NCBI GenBank assembly: GCA_963971425.1
Contig: OZ020520.1
Location: 26,378,724 to 26,442,723 of the forward strand
Source of the DNA: Bryoerythrophyllum caledonicum
Lineage: Eukaryota > Streptophyta > Bryopsida > Pottiales > Pottiaceae
Direction of reading: 5' to 3'
Length of the DNA: 64,000 nucleotides
Shown: positions 23,070 through 35,560 of the stretch, in pieces
How positions within the stretch are numbered: the first letter of the stretch is position 1
Layout: every line of letters starts with the position of its first letter
Translations under genes and position numbers: made by a program
Notes under the pieces: generated by a model
The model's input: the letters and a program-made list of their open reading frames with translations, nothing else
What the model was told of the DNA's origin: nothing
Databases searched by the model: none

Positions 23070-23739
23070 TTTTGTAAATGTGGAGGTAGCGGTTGTTTGG
23101 TTGTTTACACCAGTGAATAAATGTCTAAACCTTAGCGGAAAATAGAAGCACAACTTGAGGTAAAGATTGAAGTTGCAAAGTTGATACTTAACTTATCTAT
23201 TTGTGATAATTAATGGTTACAATAGATTGTACTATTTTCCATTCAAAAGTAACATTTTTATGTAATGTTTTTTGGGGAAATTCATATGAATCAAAACCAA
23301 CTACACTATAATATGTGAAGAGAAATGTTGATAAGTGTTACATTTTGAACCTTGTAGTATTTCGATACAATAAATTTTCACTTTATAATAATTGATGTTC
23401 ATTATTTAATGATATTTTTGCATAAATGGAAGGTTGTATATTATGGTCAATCAATGAATCAATATAGGAGCACTAAAACCAAAAATAAAAAATAAAAAAT
23501 TGCAAAACTTGTATAATTATACATATAATTTATTTTTAGATGATTAGGAACTTTAGAAAAGGAATGTACATCTATTTTACACTTGTGGAGATCATTATAA
23601 AATTTAAATGATCCTTATATCATTGCTAAAATGTCCCAGGTGACTCGGCTATAACTTTACGTTGCGACATGGCTAGAAAAATGACATGCTTAGCTCAATT
23701 TGTCTCATATGACATATTCTTGTACATGACACCTATACA
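23070..23739. other. AT-rich spacer
   Basis: No gene or recognised repeat. Confidence 0.4.
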
Positions 23740-24340
23740 TGCAATTTAGTTTTTGTTAGCTACATTGATGTGTGAGCCCAAAATATGATTTTCATGCCTC
23801 TTTATGGTAGTTCTAGTTTTAGACTGGTTTTTCCCTCTAAAATGCCTTGGTCCTTAAGGGGTTACTATGTTCAGAATGATGATCCAAACAGTCAATAAGA
23901 AGGTTCTCACCACATATTGTTGTTAAAAAATAAACAGTGAAAAATATGAAGATCTCTAGGTTTTATGTAGAAAAGATGAAGTTTTTCCCCGCTTTCCCAA
24001 AATGTGTAAAAATGTTTGACTTGAGTTAAAATATTTTTTACACTAAAGACACATTTTTTTTTAAAACATTCATAGAAGGTTATATTCTCTGTATGTATGA
24101 AAATCTCAATGTCAATAGAAACTTTTAGAAAAAAATTTGAGCTACCCGGAGTCCCTACTTCTAACTTTGAGTGGTACTAACTTTCAAAGCATGAATCCAA
24201 AAAAAAAAAAAAACTCCACAAAGCTCTTACCACAAACAATCTAGTATAAAAAAATTAAATAGAGATTTTTTTGCGAATTTTAGGAATCTGCGCAAAATCA
24301 AAATCATCTTCTAAGGAACATTTGGTCCTTTAGGGGTTAA
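23740..24340. mobile_element. Two TTAA-family fragments joined back to back
   Basis: 23740-23869 matches the end of copy A (GATTTTCATGCCTCTTT to GGTCCTTAAGGGGTTA). Immediately after it, from about 23878, part of a copy in the opposite orientation runs to GGTCCTTTAGGGGTTAA at 24340. Both lack their other halves. This is probably a deletion between neighbouring or nested copies. Confidence 0.6.
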
Positions 24341-25855
24341 TATTCACTGGCTTTAAACCAAAGACCGTTCTCAAACTGCGACCTAAACGACTGGTTTCTT
24401 CATTGTTAGGTTAAGGTTCAAATACTGAAATGACCTCAACATGGAAGATATTATTTTCCTACATGAATGGTGTCGTGTTTCAACATGATGCGGTTCACTA
24501 CCTAGATGAGACCTTCGTACTACCTAGATGAGACCTCTGCATGAAGGATGTAAGTTGAACACTCTTTAATCCAAACATGTAGGTCTTGGTTAACACTCAT
24601 ATGTGTTTAGCTATCAACAAGTAAATGCAAGCCTCTGAGCTGGGCTAATGAGGCTGAGAGGATCCTCACAGTAACCACCTGACGTGCCATGGAAATCAAG
24701 CCAAACATCAATCACCGTAAGATTTGTAGGATTTGTATGGTTTCCTCTAAAGCATTAGGTTGCATTGTCACCTTTGAGTCCGAATGCATTTCACAGGTTT
24801 CTAGGTATTTGGTTACCATTGGTTAATTCCCAAGCTACAACTATTTAGCGTTTACATAGATGTCCAAGAAGTCACTTGGCAAACGTGGGGCATGGACATA
24901 CTATAAGTACTTGTACTACATACTCAACATTGTTTGTGGACTAGATATGGAGGTAGATGTCTTCATCCCCAAATCTTGTTTTACCTGGTACAAGAATCAA
25001 CGGGTTTCCCAAGTTCTAACTCTAAAAGTTTATGGTCTTTAGTGATCTCCAAGTGTATTAGATCTTTGTATTGCACTACTCCATATTTATGAAAATGTTG
25101 TGAGACTACAAGGGCCGCAACCAATGAGTTTTTAAAAACATGTCTCACTACCCTAAACTCTACATGCACCATTTCATGATGGGAAATACTTTCCTACTGG
25201 AGTACACCCAATGCCCCTCGTCTATACCACTTTCTCTTGTCCCTCACTATCGCAGACCTAAATCCCTCTTACCCCTACATCCTATCCCAAACTCTCCCTC
25301 TCCCTACTTACCCATGTCCCAAACTCTCCACATCTCTAAGTTTCCTTCCAGAAAACACTTTTATCCCTAATTGTCCCTAGCCGAGCCTCACCCAATTCTG
25401 AATTCTTTCTCTCCCTAGTAGTCCATAAACTTGCTTATTCGCGTCCATGAAGTCTTATGTCCCCAATTGCCCGAATTGCCAATCCTCTCCATCCCAAACT
25501 TTCCACCTCTCTTATTGTCCTTCTCCACAACTCTCCATGATTCTCTACAACCATAGAATATTCTCCTCCAAAGTTGTCCCTATCCAGACAAGGGCCTCTT
25601 TCTAGTTGTCTCTACCTAGCCTCTCCCTCACCGTAATTGTCTATGTCCAAACCTCTCCTTCTCTTCAACAATCCATAAACCTCGGTCCTTTAGTTCCTTT
25701 CATGCAACTTTACGTAATTTTCCATCGTAAACTTTCACAAAAAACTCTAAGCAGTGAAATTTGTGCTATTTAACCCACGGAAATAGGTTCATGTTTTATA
25801 CTAAAATTAGAATATGTCTTTTTAAAATAACCTTTACTTTTTTCATTAACTTTTT
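24341..25855. other. Spacer with a pyrimidine-rich tract
   Basis: No supported gene. A frame at 24860-25039 (including YYKYLYYILNIVCGLDMEVD) reads somewhat like protein but is short and isolated. From about 25190 to 25720 the plus strand is poor in G and rich in loosely repeated CCAAACTCTCC/TCTCCCT wording, like a decayed minisatellite. Confidence 0.45.
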
Positions 25856-25941
25856 GGCTCACGGCTCACGTTCGAAGGCTCATGGCTCATGGCTCACGGC
25901 TCACGTCCGAAGGCTCATGGCTCATGGCTCACGGCTCAAGG
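25856..25941. repeat. Minisatellite, 35-bp unit
   Basis: About 2.4 copies of a unit built from GGCTCACGGCTCACGT and CGAAGGCTCATGGCTCAT. Within it the 7-bp word GGCTCAC/GGCTCAT is itself repeated. Confidence 0.85.
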
Positions 25942-26313
25942 CACGCAAAATAGCTTTTTCCAATGTTTTTTTTACTACTTACAACCGTAGGTGTTTAAAA
26001 AAGACTATTAAAGATATGTACAATTCTTTAAAGTGCATTAAAACTCATAGATTGAAGGATTGTTGCATACAAAGCAAGCTAAATAATTGTTGTGCACTTT
26101 GATTCTCCATGGTCAATCTACTATGATTCTTGTGGGGGATGACATGTTGGTTTTCTCTAAGGCACCTAGTGCAAGGAAGCACTTAGTGTAGAAAAGTGTT
26201 TACCCTCGAAAGGAGGAAGTAGTTCTTATACACTATCCTATGTCATGTGGCCATAGACTTAGTAAAGAGAATGAACAAACACCATATTCACGCCACTTCC
26301 CGATAGGGATTAG

Positions 26314-26314
<1 letters not shown>

Positions 26315-26344
<30 letters not shown>

Positions 26345-26554
26345 CTTCTTCTTCTTCTTCTTCTTCTTCTTCTTCTTCTTCTTCTTCTTCTTCTTCTTCT
26401 TCTTCTTCTTCTTCTTCTTCTTCTTCTTCTTCTTCTTCTTCTTCTTCTTCTTCTTCTTCTTCTTCTTCTTCTTCTTCTTCTTCTTCTTCTTCTTCTTCTT
26501 CTTCTTCTTCTTCTTCTTCTTCTTCTTCTTCTTCTTCTTCTTCTTCTTCTTCTT
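26315..26554. repeat. TTC/GAA microsatellite, about 80 uninterrupted units
   Basis: 240 bp of pure CTT repeats. Long poly-Leu and poly-Arg frames across it are artefacts. Long GAA/TTC tracts can form triplex DNA and are usually length-polymorphic. Confidence 0.98.
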
Positions 26555-29500
26555 GATTCCATGTGAAATGAAATTAGATCACTATGCAAAGTTGCCACCT
26601 TTTATCATTTCTCTTCATGGAATGTTAGATATCTACAAATTTTAGCATGTTCAAAAAAGATTTTGCAAGAAAAGTAGGCCAAGAATCAAACATGGATATA
26701 GAGATTGCTATTCTGAGTGGTTGTTTTAATAGAAAGAGTGGATAGTCAGTTACAACAAGTGTTGTTGTAGTCTAATTTAGAGAAGATTTGTTCTGATCCA
26801 AGGTTATTTAGGGATCAAAAAGATTGAAATTCAAATTGAACAATGGCTTCATACAATTTTTTTGAAGATTGAGGTGAAAGTGATTATATGCAAAGCCACT
26901 TGGACTCTTGTGATTGCATATATTCATATATATATGCCACAAGTAAGACTTTATCTATTCATATACAAGTAGATATTAGTTGTTGTATATAATATGTGAT
27001 TATTGACAAATAATCTCTTTCAAAACTTAGTGTGGGGCATAATTTGTTGTTATTAATACAATTTCAAATACTTAATTGAGTTGGAGATGACAAAACAACA
27101 AGAATAAGAACAGTTGACATAAATTACTTGATATTTTGAAGGATAAATCAATTTTCAAACAGTTGATAAATTATATTTTTTTAAAAAGATGTAACGAAAA
27201 AAGATTAAGTTATGTAGAGTGCCATTGAAAAGTCCATGTTCTACAAGAAAAACATGTAATGGATGGAAAATAGTAGTAACAATTATATTGCATTATCCTT
27301 GTGAGACTCAAAGTTAACCCTTCAACGCTTACGAGGCCCTTACAAGGTCGATTATTGTACTTGTGGTGTTGTAATTTTCACCACGATTTCCCATTGTCGT
27401 CGCGGTACTAAGAACGTACTTGGAGCTCCGAGAGAGCTTTTCAACGAATCTCTCCAATCCCCAATCAATGCAAGCAATGACGAACTACAATGATTTCCTT
27501 TAAGTGGGGTTGCTATGAATGTACCCGGTGTGTAGATGACGTTCTGCACCAGCCCTTTTGTTTTTGGCTAAAATGGGCCAGATTGCTAAAACGTGCTATG
27601 AGGCCTTTGTTAAAAATTGGAGAAAAAAAGAAAAAAAAGCCAAATTTTGCTATGGCGTCCCACATCCGAAGCCAAAAGGCGAGAAGGTTGGGCTGGCATG
27701 AGCCAAATGTAGGGGACGTGGATCCACCACGTCCACAAGGTTGGTCGCCATTAAGCTCCCAATTGAAAGGCATTGACGTTTGGAATTAGAATTCAGAAAT
27801 AAAATTCTCACAAAGTGGCCAATTAGATAGGCCATCTTGTGCATTGACAAGTCATTAGTGCATGATAGTTGCTCTTAGTATCAATGAATGTGCAAATCTC
27901 CAATCAATTAATTTGTTGTTGATTCCTCTAGGAACTTGAGCTTTGATTTCTTTTTCCTACTTGGAGCCTAATTGCTTCCATTCCACTTTATCAATCACAA
28001 CACGTTTCCACCTCGCACCTCTCTCAAAAGCCAAAATTGCCTCAACTCCCCTTCCGTTGTAGCCACTATCTCTTGAAAACAAAAAAAAAGGGATTGCTCT
28101 GCACTATCTCCATGTGCCCACAAACCTAGACATTGGACAATGAGTAAAATCTTTCATGCTTCATTTTTGGTTTTCCTCTATCTATTTTTCAAAAGATTTT
28201 TTTTTGTCTCATTGCAACTTACATATGGAGGCAATCAAATATTTTCATTTGATCACATGGGAAGATGACACATCTGTTTTAAGTACAAGAGTTCAGGGGT
28301 TAAACAAAGATGACACAACTAAACGACCAGAAGTCAGAATTCGGTTGAAGCTTTTTGATCAGAGAGTAACATGCCAATGACTTGGTAGTCTGCCATCTGC
28401 ATGCCCACAATCAAATCCTCACAAGGCTCATTTGACAATTTCATTCTAGCGTCTAACTTAGTTAGAAATAAATTAAATAAGCAAGATGCGAGCTTCAGAG
28501 AGTGGTTCAATAAAATTGCATGCACCTGGAAAGCCAAAGTTGGCAGACTGTCAAAAGAAGAGCCACCTCGTTGGTGAGCAAGAAGCGATGCAGATTCGGG
28601 AGAAAATTATCTTCTGACACACCAACATAACTTTGTGCTTAAGTTGGATCCTTATTTTGTTACTAGAATCCCAACCACATTACCCTAACCTTCTATGGCT
28701 TTGATACGATATTATCCTCACCAGCAACCCCTAAACCGGCTAATTTTTAGCAGCGATACTAGTAAAACACTGTTAAATTTTGAAAAAAATAATGAAATTC
28801 AGCCTAAATGGTAACCAACATAATAAGTATTTAGCCACCTTTTGAGATGATATCCATGGGTACCACATAGGTATACCATGGGTATTGTATGTGATGGATA
28901 TTGCAAGATATGGCCTAGGAATCTCCACACACTTGAAGTGACTTTTACTTAGCTACTTCAAAGTGCAGGTTGTAGCAATTATACTAATTTGTTGTTTATA
29001 CATATCTCGCGAATGAATTTTGGTTGGATACGGGGAGAGCGGTTGCAACATTCATATGTGGAAAGTACAAATGCAATTTTCCACATCCACGGGAAGGAAG
29101 GTACACTGAAATTTTCACTTAACCTTTCGAGAGGCTCCGGAGCTACAAAGCACAGAATTATTGTTTCTTACTCTTCGGTACTACTATTCAATCACCTTGT
29201 GGCCGCGGCAGACAAGTCAAGAGTCAGGGACATGAGTAAGGAAACTAAATTGCACATGACGGGGAAAACTCTGCAGGTTCACGGGTTCCTTGTTGAGAAG
29301 ACATGCATGGAATCGAGAGTACTTCAGCTTACGGGTATGTGAGCTGAACATACTCATGACTGATGAGACTGTTTGATATAGACATCGAAGTTGCAGTACT
29401 CTTACCTCAGGATTGGCGTAAATTAAATTTATGCCGAATGATTCATTTACCATCTCTAAACTTTTCTGCACCCTACTTCAAAATTTAAAAAAATGGGTTT

Positions 29501-31103
29501 GAACCTCTGCTATTACGGCACTTCAATTTGTTCCTTATTACCTTGGATTTCAATACCGCTCATTAATTTTCTTTTATGGAGGCTTCAACAACATTCCGTA
29601 TATTTGGTGGACAAAGCAAACTCAATTCTCTACCTTTTCTGAATTGATAAGATTTTAGAAAATATCATAATAAGTAAAATCCATGACTTTAAGCTAGGTA
29701 AATTGTTGTGATTTTTTTAATTTAAAAAATAAAGATTAATTAAAATTTATGAGTGCATGAGCTTTGGCCTACGTTATTTGTAATTGTCTTGCATGCCTTG
29801 TGGTGTGGCTATTTCAAACTTGAACATAAGTTTAGCCTCTCTATCTTGCTCTTACTCGATCAAATGCACATATTTCCGTCAGTAGTATTACTTTACATTT
29901 TACTAGTGTTTAGAAGAGTGATTATTTTATGAAATTCCACATATTGCAAAAATTCAATAAGATTATTTTAATATTTTAATTAAAACCACTAGTCACATTT
30001 AGCGATGAAAAAATGATATTTACCATAGTACTTTGATTCAATTGTCATTTAACCCCAAAAGCAATGTCCATGTCATTAGAAATATCCCTTCCAATTGCTA
30101 CTCAGAAGATGATGTAAAATGACCATCGAGTATGATACCGTATAGTGGCTATGTATATCAAAGCTAGTAAGTGTATGCTATACTCATTGGTAGTTCATAT
30201 CATCTTTCTAGTACACTAAACACTGAATATAGTGTAGAGGGATTATTGATGTAGATCACTCACACTAATTTCCATCAAAGCATGTGCATGCCAAGTTCTG
30301 ATTGGGCATTTGTTCTCAAGCAAGTGTGTGTCAGTCACCAATTGCATGTACATTTTCAATTAGTGTAGGAAATTTCAAATAGTTTGGTCTACACTATATT
30401 CACGGAACGGTGTAGTGGGTGCCGATCCTGAACTATTAATTGCTTTCCTTTTTAGGCTTTTAAAAAAGGATTCACCCATGTCGTCACATTCTTGGATACT
30501 ACGATTCGAATCACAAATCACGGCTGAATACAGCTACTGGCTACATTGCTCGAACCAAGAAGATAAGTTTGAGCATCGCATCAATGTTGGCATGAAGAAA
30601 AAAGTTCCTTGACTCCGCATCCCATGGTAGAGGAGCCGTCGTAGAAAAAACGCTGCCTCCTTCTAAAGCGACTTGCAACAATGTCATGCTTGCGAACTTA
30701 CTGGGCCAAGCTGCAAACCCACAAAGCTGGCCAAGAGACAAGCACGTAAATTTGTACAGTATGGCATGAGATTTGGTTGCTGAATATCAACCTAATTCTA
30801 GAAATCCTTCTCGGCATCTGCAAATATTCCCAATGATTCTGACATTTCACCTCAAAAAATGAGCCTTGGTTGCTACTGTGGAAAATAAATAAACTAATCA
30901 ACCTCTAGTACAGTAGCAAAGACTCTACAAATCAATCACACTTGGAGTGAATATAAACCCATTTTAGCCCTTGATTGTTCACGGAAAACTTAATGAACTT
31001 TTGGAAGCCAAGAAAACTGCGCTGCACCTTTTTAAAAAAAAACCTAAACTTAGGTGACATCATCAGACAGGTTCAGTCTTGGAACAGAAAGCAAGCCATA
31101 TTG
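26555..31103. other. Unrecognised intergenic DNA
   Basis: No recognised gene. One stretch (28989-29339, plus) reads as a fairly protein-like frame ending before a GTATGTGAG donor-like sequence, and another at 30415-30609 is open, but I found no family or matching partner exons. The rest is AT-rich. Confidence 0.4.
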
Positions 31104-32036
31104 TTAACCCCTAAAGGACCACGACCTAATTCGCTCTAAAACCAGTCCAAAACTGCCACTGTCAAAATGAGACATGAAAATCACATTTTAAAGTGAATTT
31201 TGGATTTTCAACCATAAGATCTTAAAATTGACTTCCATATAAACATGCCATCAAATTTTGGTTGCAATCCACCGCACGGATTGATAGATTTTAGTGTTTA
31301 AAGTCAAAACAATGGTTCATTTTCATCCCTGCGTTGAGTAGATCAGCTGACTTTGACTTCATTTTGTATCAAATTTTTGCATTGCACAAGGTCTAAATCT
31401 TTTACCATTGTCTTAAGCATGATGTTGTTACCCTACACACCAATTTTTAGAGGTAACAAAGGGGTGTAGCATATTCAAAACAAGTGTGCAAGGAGTGGAG
31501 GTTCAAAAATTGCCGTTTCACGTTTTATTTTTTTGTGAGCTACGTATGTATTCAAATGATAATCCAAACAGCCAATAAGAAGGTTTTTACCATATATTGT
31601 AGTTGAAAAAAAAAGAAGTGAAAAATATGAAGATCTCTAGGTTTTATGTAGAAAAGATGAAGTTTTTTTCCCCCGTTGCCCGAAAAAGTGTGAAAATGTT
31701 TGACTTGGAATAAAATGCCTTTTTACACTAAAGACAAGAATTTTTTTTGAAAATTTCCGGAAAAAGAAATATTCTTTACAAATGTGAAAAATCTCAATGT
31801 CAATAGAAACTTTTGTCAAAATTTTTGGAGGTGCCCAAAGTCCCACTTTTGGCTTTAAGTGGTACTAACTTTCAAACCACAAATCCAAAAAAATATATAT
31901 ATATATCTCCACGAAGCTCTTATCAGATCCTATCTTGAAAAAAAAGTTGAATCAAAAAGGATTTTTTTTCGAATTGTAGGTACATGCCCAAAATCCAAAA
32001 TGACCCCGGGGGGACGTTTGGTCCTTTAGGGGTTAA
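31104..32036. mobile_element. TTAA-flanked non-autonomous element, copy F (complete)
   Basis: 933 bp, exactly the length of copy A and its reverse complement in orientation. TTAA is present at 31104-31107 and 32033-32036, with ends TTAACCCCTAAAGGACCA and TTTGGTCCTTTAGGGGTTAA. Identity to copy A by eye is high throughout, implying recent amplification of the family. No coding capacity. Confidence 0.88.
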
Positions 32037-34227
32037 ATGAGCGGATCCAAGAATATAAAAACGGGGTCAACTTGTCCCAGTCAACTTGCTGGGAACAAAG
32101 GTAAAGGGCATGGGGCAATGCAGGGCAAAGTGTAGACAATACCTTTCTAAAATAGAGGACAAGGGATCTCAAAATCTCAATGTCAGTCTTGATGGGCAGC
32201 CATTTCAACTAACTCCTGTCTCTGAGCGTATGAATTACTCATGTTCAAGGACAAAGGTTGAGCATTGTTATTTTAGGGACAGAGTCAAAAACTAGCTGAG
32301 ACAATCCTCATTGAAGGAAAGCCATTGATCAATGTGAGGCTGCCCTTGCGTTTTGCAAGTACCCACATGCAAATTGTGTATCTTCACATCCGAGGAACCG
32401 TGCGAGTGGTGTACAATCCCAATTTTGACTTCCTATGCTTGTTTTTAGGATTGATTACTCGTAACTAGTACCAACATCCATGCTACTATGAACATGATCA
32501 CATTGGTTTGCATATTTTATGAATTTGTTCTTGTAACTTCATGAATTGGGATGTGCTTCTATGGCGCTTCACAATAATGTATTAAACTAAAGAGTTGTGA
32601 AAGATCATCTCTCCTACGGCGGCTTGACATGTTCAACTACACACTAATATCGTAAAGCACGATTATGTGTATATTTAATGGAGGCATTAATAATAATTTG
32701 TTTTAGTTTAAATCCAGTAAAAAAGAGACGCCTCTTTATAGAGAGAGTTCTTGTCTAAATCATTTCTATACATTTTAGACAATAAAGGCCTTCCTGAAAG
32801 TCCTCCTTGAAGATGAAAGAAAAAGGCACAGTGAGATATAAATACGGAAAGGAAGAGAGCTTGAGGAATTTCATGCACCAATGAATTGCATGGCAAGCGA
32901 CGCTAGTGGGCTCTATCCAATGTAAGATAAAGCTCCCTCATAGTACCCTAAGTTCTCAAAGAGTTAATCAATAGTTCCTCCACAACCTTTTCCAAGCCAA
33001 GTCACCCTGCCCAAGTGGTCCCACTCACTAACATAAGACCGCAAAGTCTAGGGTGACATGGAGGATGAACCCTTTCACTTTCAAAAAAAATCTAGTGGCT
33101 CAAACATTTCTTCACGTTGTTTGTCTTTGGTGTAATTGTACCCCTTTTCTACCACATTGATCACCTTATATAGTGTGGGAAAAGTAACGTGGTCCATCAT
33201 ATACATGTCAAGTTTTTGAGAAGGTGTTCATTTTCAAGCAAGTGTGTGCGTATCAAAAATTGCATGCAATCTCCAATCAGTACAGGAATTCCCTAATACT
33301 CTCGCCCGCACTATATAAATATAAAGTGAACAATGTAGTGCTCTCACAAAATAACTCTACATCCCTATAGATGGACTCCAAACAAGAATGAAGCATGTAA
33401 ATTGGACGAAATTTCAATGGCCACTCATCTGCAGTTCCTGTTTTTTACTTCTCATTTGTTGAACTGGAACAAATCATCAAAAAGTAACTCAATTTGCTGC
33501 CAGCATCTGTAGTTGAAAACCTCCTAAAACTGCAGCATATCAAACCAGTAAGATTACAAAATAATTTTAAAAAAGTAAAAGTAACAAAGATTAGAAGGAA
33601 AACGCCTTGTTTCATTGAAGACGGGCCGCTGATTCACCGCTGATTTGTGATTCACCAAGTTAAGCACAAATAATTTGTTTGGATGCTTGCATTCACTTGG
33701 CCCACACTCAAATGGATCTGGACTGCAAAAGCACCCTTGAGCTCTGAAAGGACGTATAACAAAATACAATGGCCCCTCAAAAGTATACGGTGAACCAATG
33801 GGCAAGCTCTCAAATAAAATGCAATCCCCATACAGTCTGCTGCCATGGGGATGCTCTCACAACTCAAACAATCAATCCTTTTGAGGCCGCTGGTGGGTGA
33901 GGCTGTGGTTGTAAGATTGCATAAAGCTCATTAAAGTACGCCTCCCTCTGTACTTTGAGTTTTGATGTTCTCCAAGAATCACTGAAGGTGGGGTACATGT
34001 TGCTGCACAAATCTCCACCAAGCGAGACCCAAGCAGTTGCTGCCAGTTTTCCGGAAGGAGGTTGAATTGTACCCTCCCCTGTAAAAAAGCCTCCAGCCAT
34101 TCAGTCAAAATAACAATCTACCATGTCCACTAATCAGTCTGCTCAGGACATGATTTCCACATATTCACTGCGTCAAAACAGGCCACAAACACACGTCTAC
34201 AGAAAAACCAGGGTCCACTGCGGTATC
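32037..34227. other. Intergenic DNA, no supported gene
   Basis: Two overlapping minus-strand frames at 33864-34108 and short ones at 33554-33867 are open but share no recognised motif; they are not called genes. Confidence 0.4.
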
Positions 34228-34590
34228 ATCAAACCCCCTTAATCAACCAAAACCCATAGCCAACGCCATAAAATTGGGGTATATCCAACCCTCGTCCATC
34301 CCCATTACCACCAACTCAGCTCCAAATGGAGGTTTGCTATTAGTCAAGACCTTTACTTCTGGTCGTTCGTTACGGGGTACCTACTGCTGGCCACCCACTA
34401 AACATGGCTGCACACTTTGAAAATTCATAACTAATTCAATTTTCACCGGAAAAATATGAAATCACTTGGGTTGGAATCGCAATTCTATTGGCTATCACTG
34501 AAAAATAACAGTATAATTATCTCCTCTCTCCATATACATGCACATTCCTTTCACTTGTCGGTTATAGAGGGGCCCTACCTTTAATATCTG
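34228..34590 (+). repeat. Dispersed repeat, copy 1
   Basis: Shares about 200 bp, inverted, with 36480-36690 (common words CCATTACCACC, GGAGGTTTGCTA, GTCAAGACC, GGCCAC) and about 250 bp, direct, with 63235-63490 (common words CTTACTTCTGG, ATGAAATCACTTGG, AATTCTATT). The family is unidentified; copies 1 and 2 face each other around the hairpin locus. Confidence 0.7.
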
Positions 34591-34679
34591 ATTATCAGGG
34601 TGATTTTGAAATGCCGTTGCAAGTGTAACTTGGAAACATTTCGACGTCCCCAAGCCGAAAAGCCAAGGCCACCTCCATG

Positions 34680-34693
34680 TATATATAAATATA
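34680..34693 (+). promoter_or_regulatory. TATA box upstream of the hairpin cluster
   Basis: TATATATAAATATA in otherwise more GC-rich sequence, followed within about 30-40 bp by C/A-rich sequence suitable for a plant transcription start. It lies about 150 bp before the first hairpin on the same strand. Confidence 0.5.
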
Positions 34694-34841
34694 GCACTAC
34701 CTTCCCATCCAAATGCAACACCTTCCCCCATTCGAGCAGGCCTCACCCTCTTTGTCTCTCCAGGTTGATATTCCCACTTCTAGACGTGCTCTCCGAGACT
34801 AGATCAGTGTTTGTTGGTGCTTCGGGCTGCTGCACTTGCAT

Positions 34842-34947
34842 GGAGCTTCGGCAAGGGTGCATGGCGCTACTACCCGGACAGACAGACAGACGTGGGAAAG
34901 GATGTCGTTGCCGTGGTTGTAGAGTCATGCACCTCTGCGGACGCTCC
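34842..34947 (+). ncRNA. Candidate miRNA precursor, hairpin 1
   Basis: Left arm 34842-34877 pairs with right arm 34911-34947. About 29 Watson-Crick pairs, two G-U pairs, five mismatches and one bulge enclose a loop of about 33 nt. The 3' arm contains GGTTGTAGAGTCATGCACC, which recurs with few changes in hairpins 2 and 3. Size and imperfect pairing fit a plant-type miRNA or siRNA precursor. No small-RNA evidence is available from sequence. Confidence 0.5.
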
Positions 34948-34986
34948 TGCTGCTCATTCTAGACTTGGTCATCTCCTTATTAACTT

Positions 34987-35102
34987 GAGGCTCAGCAAGG
35001 GTGTATGCCTCTACATCCCGAGCAACTCGATTGCCTTGGACTCATCCTGTGTGTGAGCTGCATTGCACGTGGTTGTAGAGTCATACTCCTGTGTTGCGCC
35101 CC
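34987..35102 (+). ncRNA. Candidate miRNA precursor, hairpin 2
   Basis: Left arm from 34987 (GAGGCTCAGCAAGGGTGTAT...) pairs with the right arm ending at 35102. About 24 Watson-Crick and two G-U pairs over 32 positions, with a larger loop of about 50 nt. The 3' arm has GGTTGTAGAGTCATACTCC at 35071-35089. It is the least well paired of the three. Confidence 0.45.
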
Positions 35103-35235
35103 TTGTTATCACCCTAGCGAGCAGACGACGTCCATCACGTGCAGGTGGGTGCGTCCTGACTTGCTTGCCGTTTGTTCTTTCTCTGCTAGTTGTATTCCCG
35201 TGGCGTGTGTTTGGTTTCAGGGAGCTGGAGAAGAG

Positions 35236-35321
35236 AGGCTGGATGGTCAGCAAGGGTGTGTGACTCTATAATCTGTCACGATTGATTGTAGAGTCATACA
35301 CCTCTACTGGCCATTCAGTCT
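35236..35321 (+). ncRNA. Candidate miRNA precursor, hairpin 3
   Basis: 38-position stem (35236-35273 with 35284-35321) and a 10-nt loop: 30 Watson-Crick pairs, six G-U pairs and two mismatches when transcribed from the plus strand. From the minus strand six positions would be C-A mismatches instead, so the pairing itself favours plus-strand RNA. The 3' arm carries GATTGTAGAGTCATACACC. Confidence 0.6.
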
Positions 35322-35560
35322 AGTTACAGGACACCGTTTCCGTGCGTGTTGATCAGTTGTGGAGTAGTTTTCTCTTCGAGTTAGGTCAGTCGCAGAACCG
35401 AACCTACGAGGCGTGATGCTTTCCTGATGAGATCGAACTTTGTTCTTCCTTGAGTGGAGGTTGTCGAGAAATATAGCAGGCTTCACGATTCAGGACACCC
35501 TCGTTGCTTCTGAATATAATATTGTGTTGGTGCACCGGATGGTTGCATTGTCTAGATATG

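Noticed and set aside
24860..25042. Short frame with YYKYLYYILNIVCGLDMEVD
   Set aside because: Protein-like but isolated, with no family I can name and no flanking structure.
26100..26310. Possible copia RT fragment (ILVGDDMLVFSKAPS)
   Set aside because: Only one short motif and a vague continuation; not enough to call an element.
26233..26598. Poly-Arg and poly-Leu open frames
   Set aside because: They are translations of the TTC/GAA microsatellite, not genes.
33864..34108. Two overlapping minus-strand frames of 78 codons
   Set aside because: Overlap in different frames, no motif, no splice-compatible partners.
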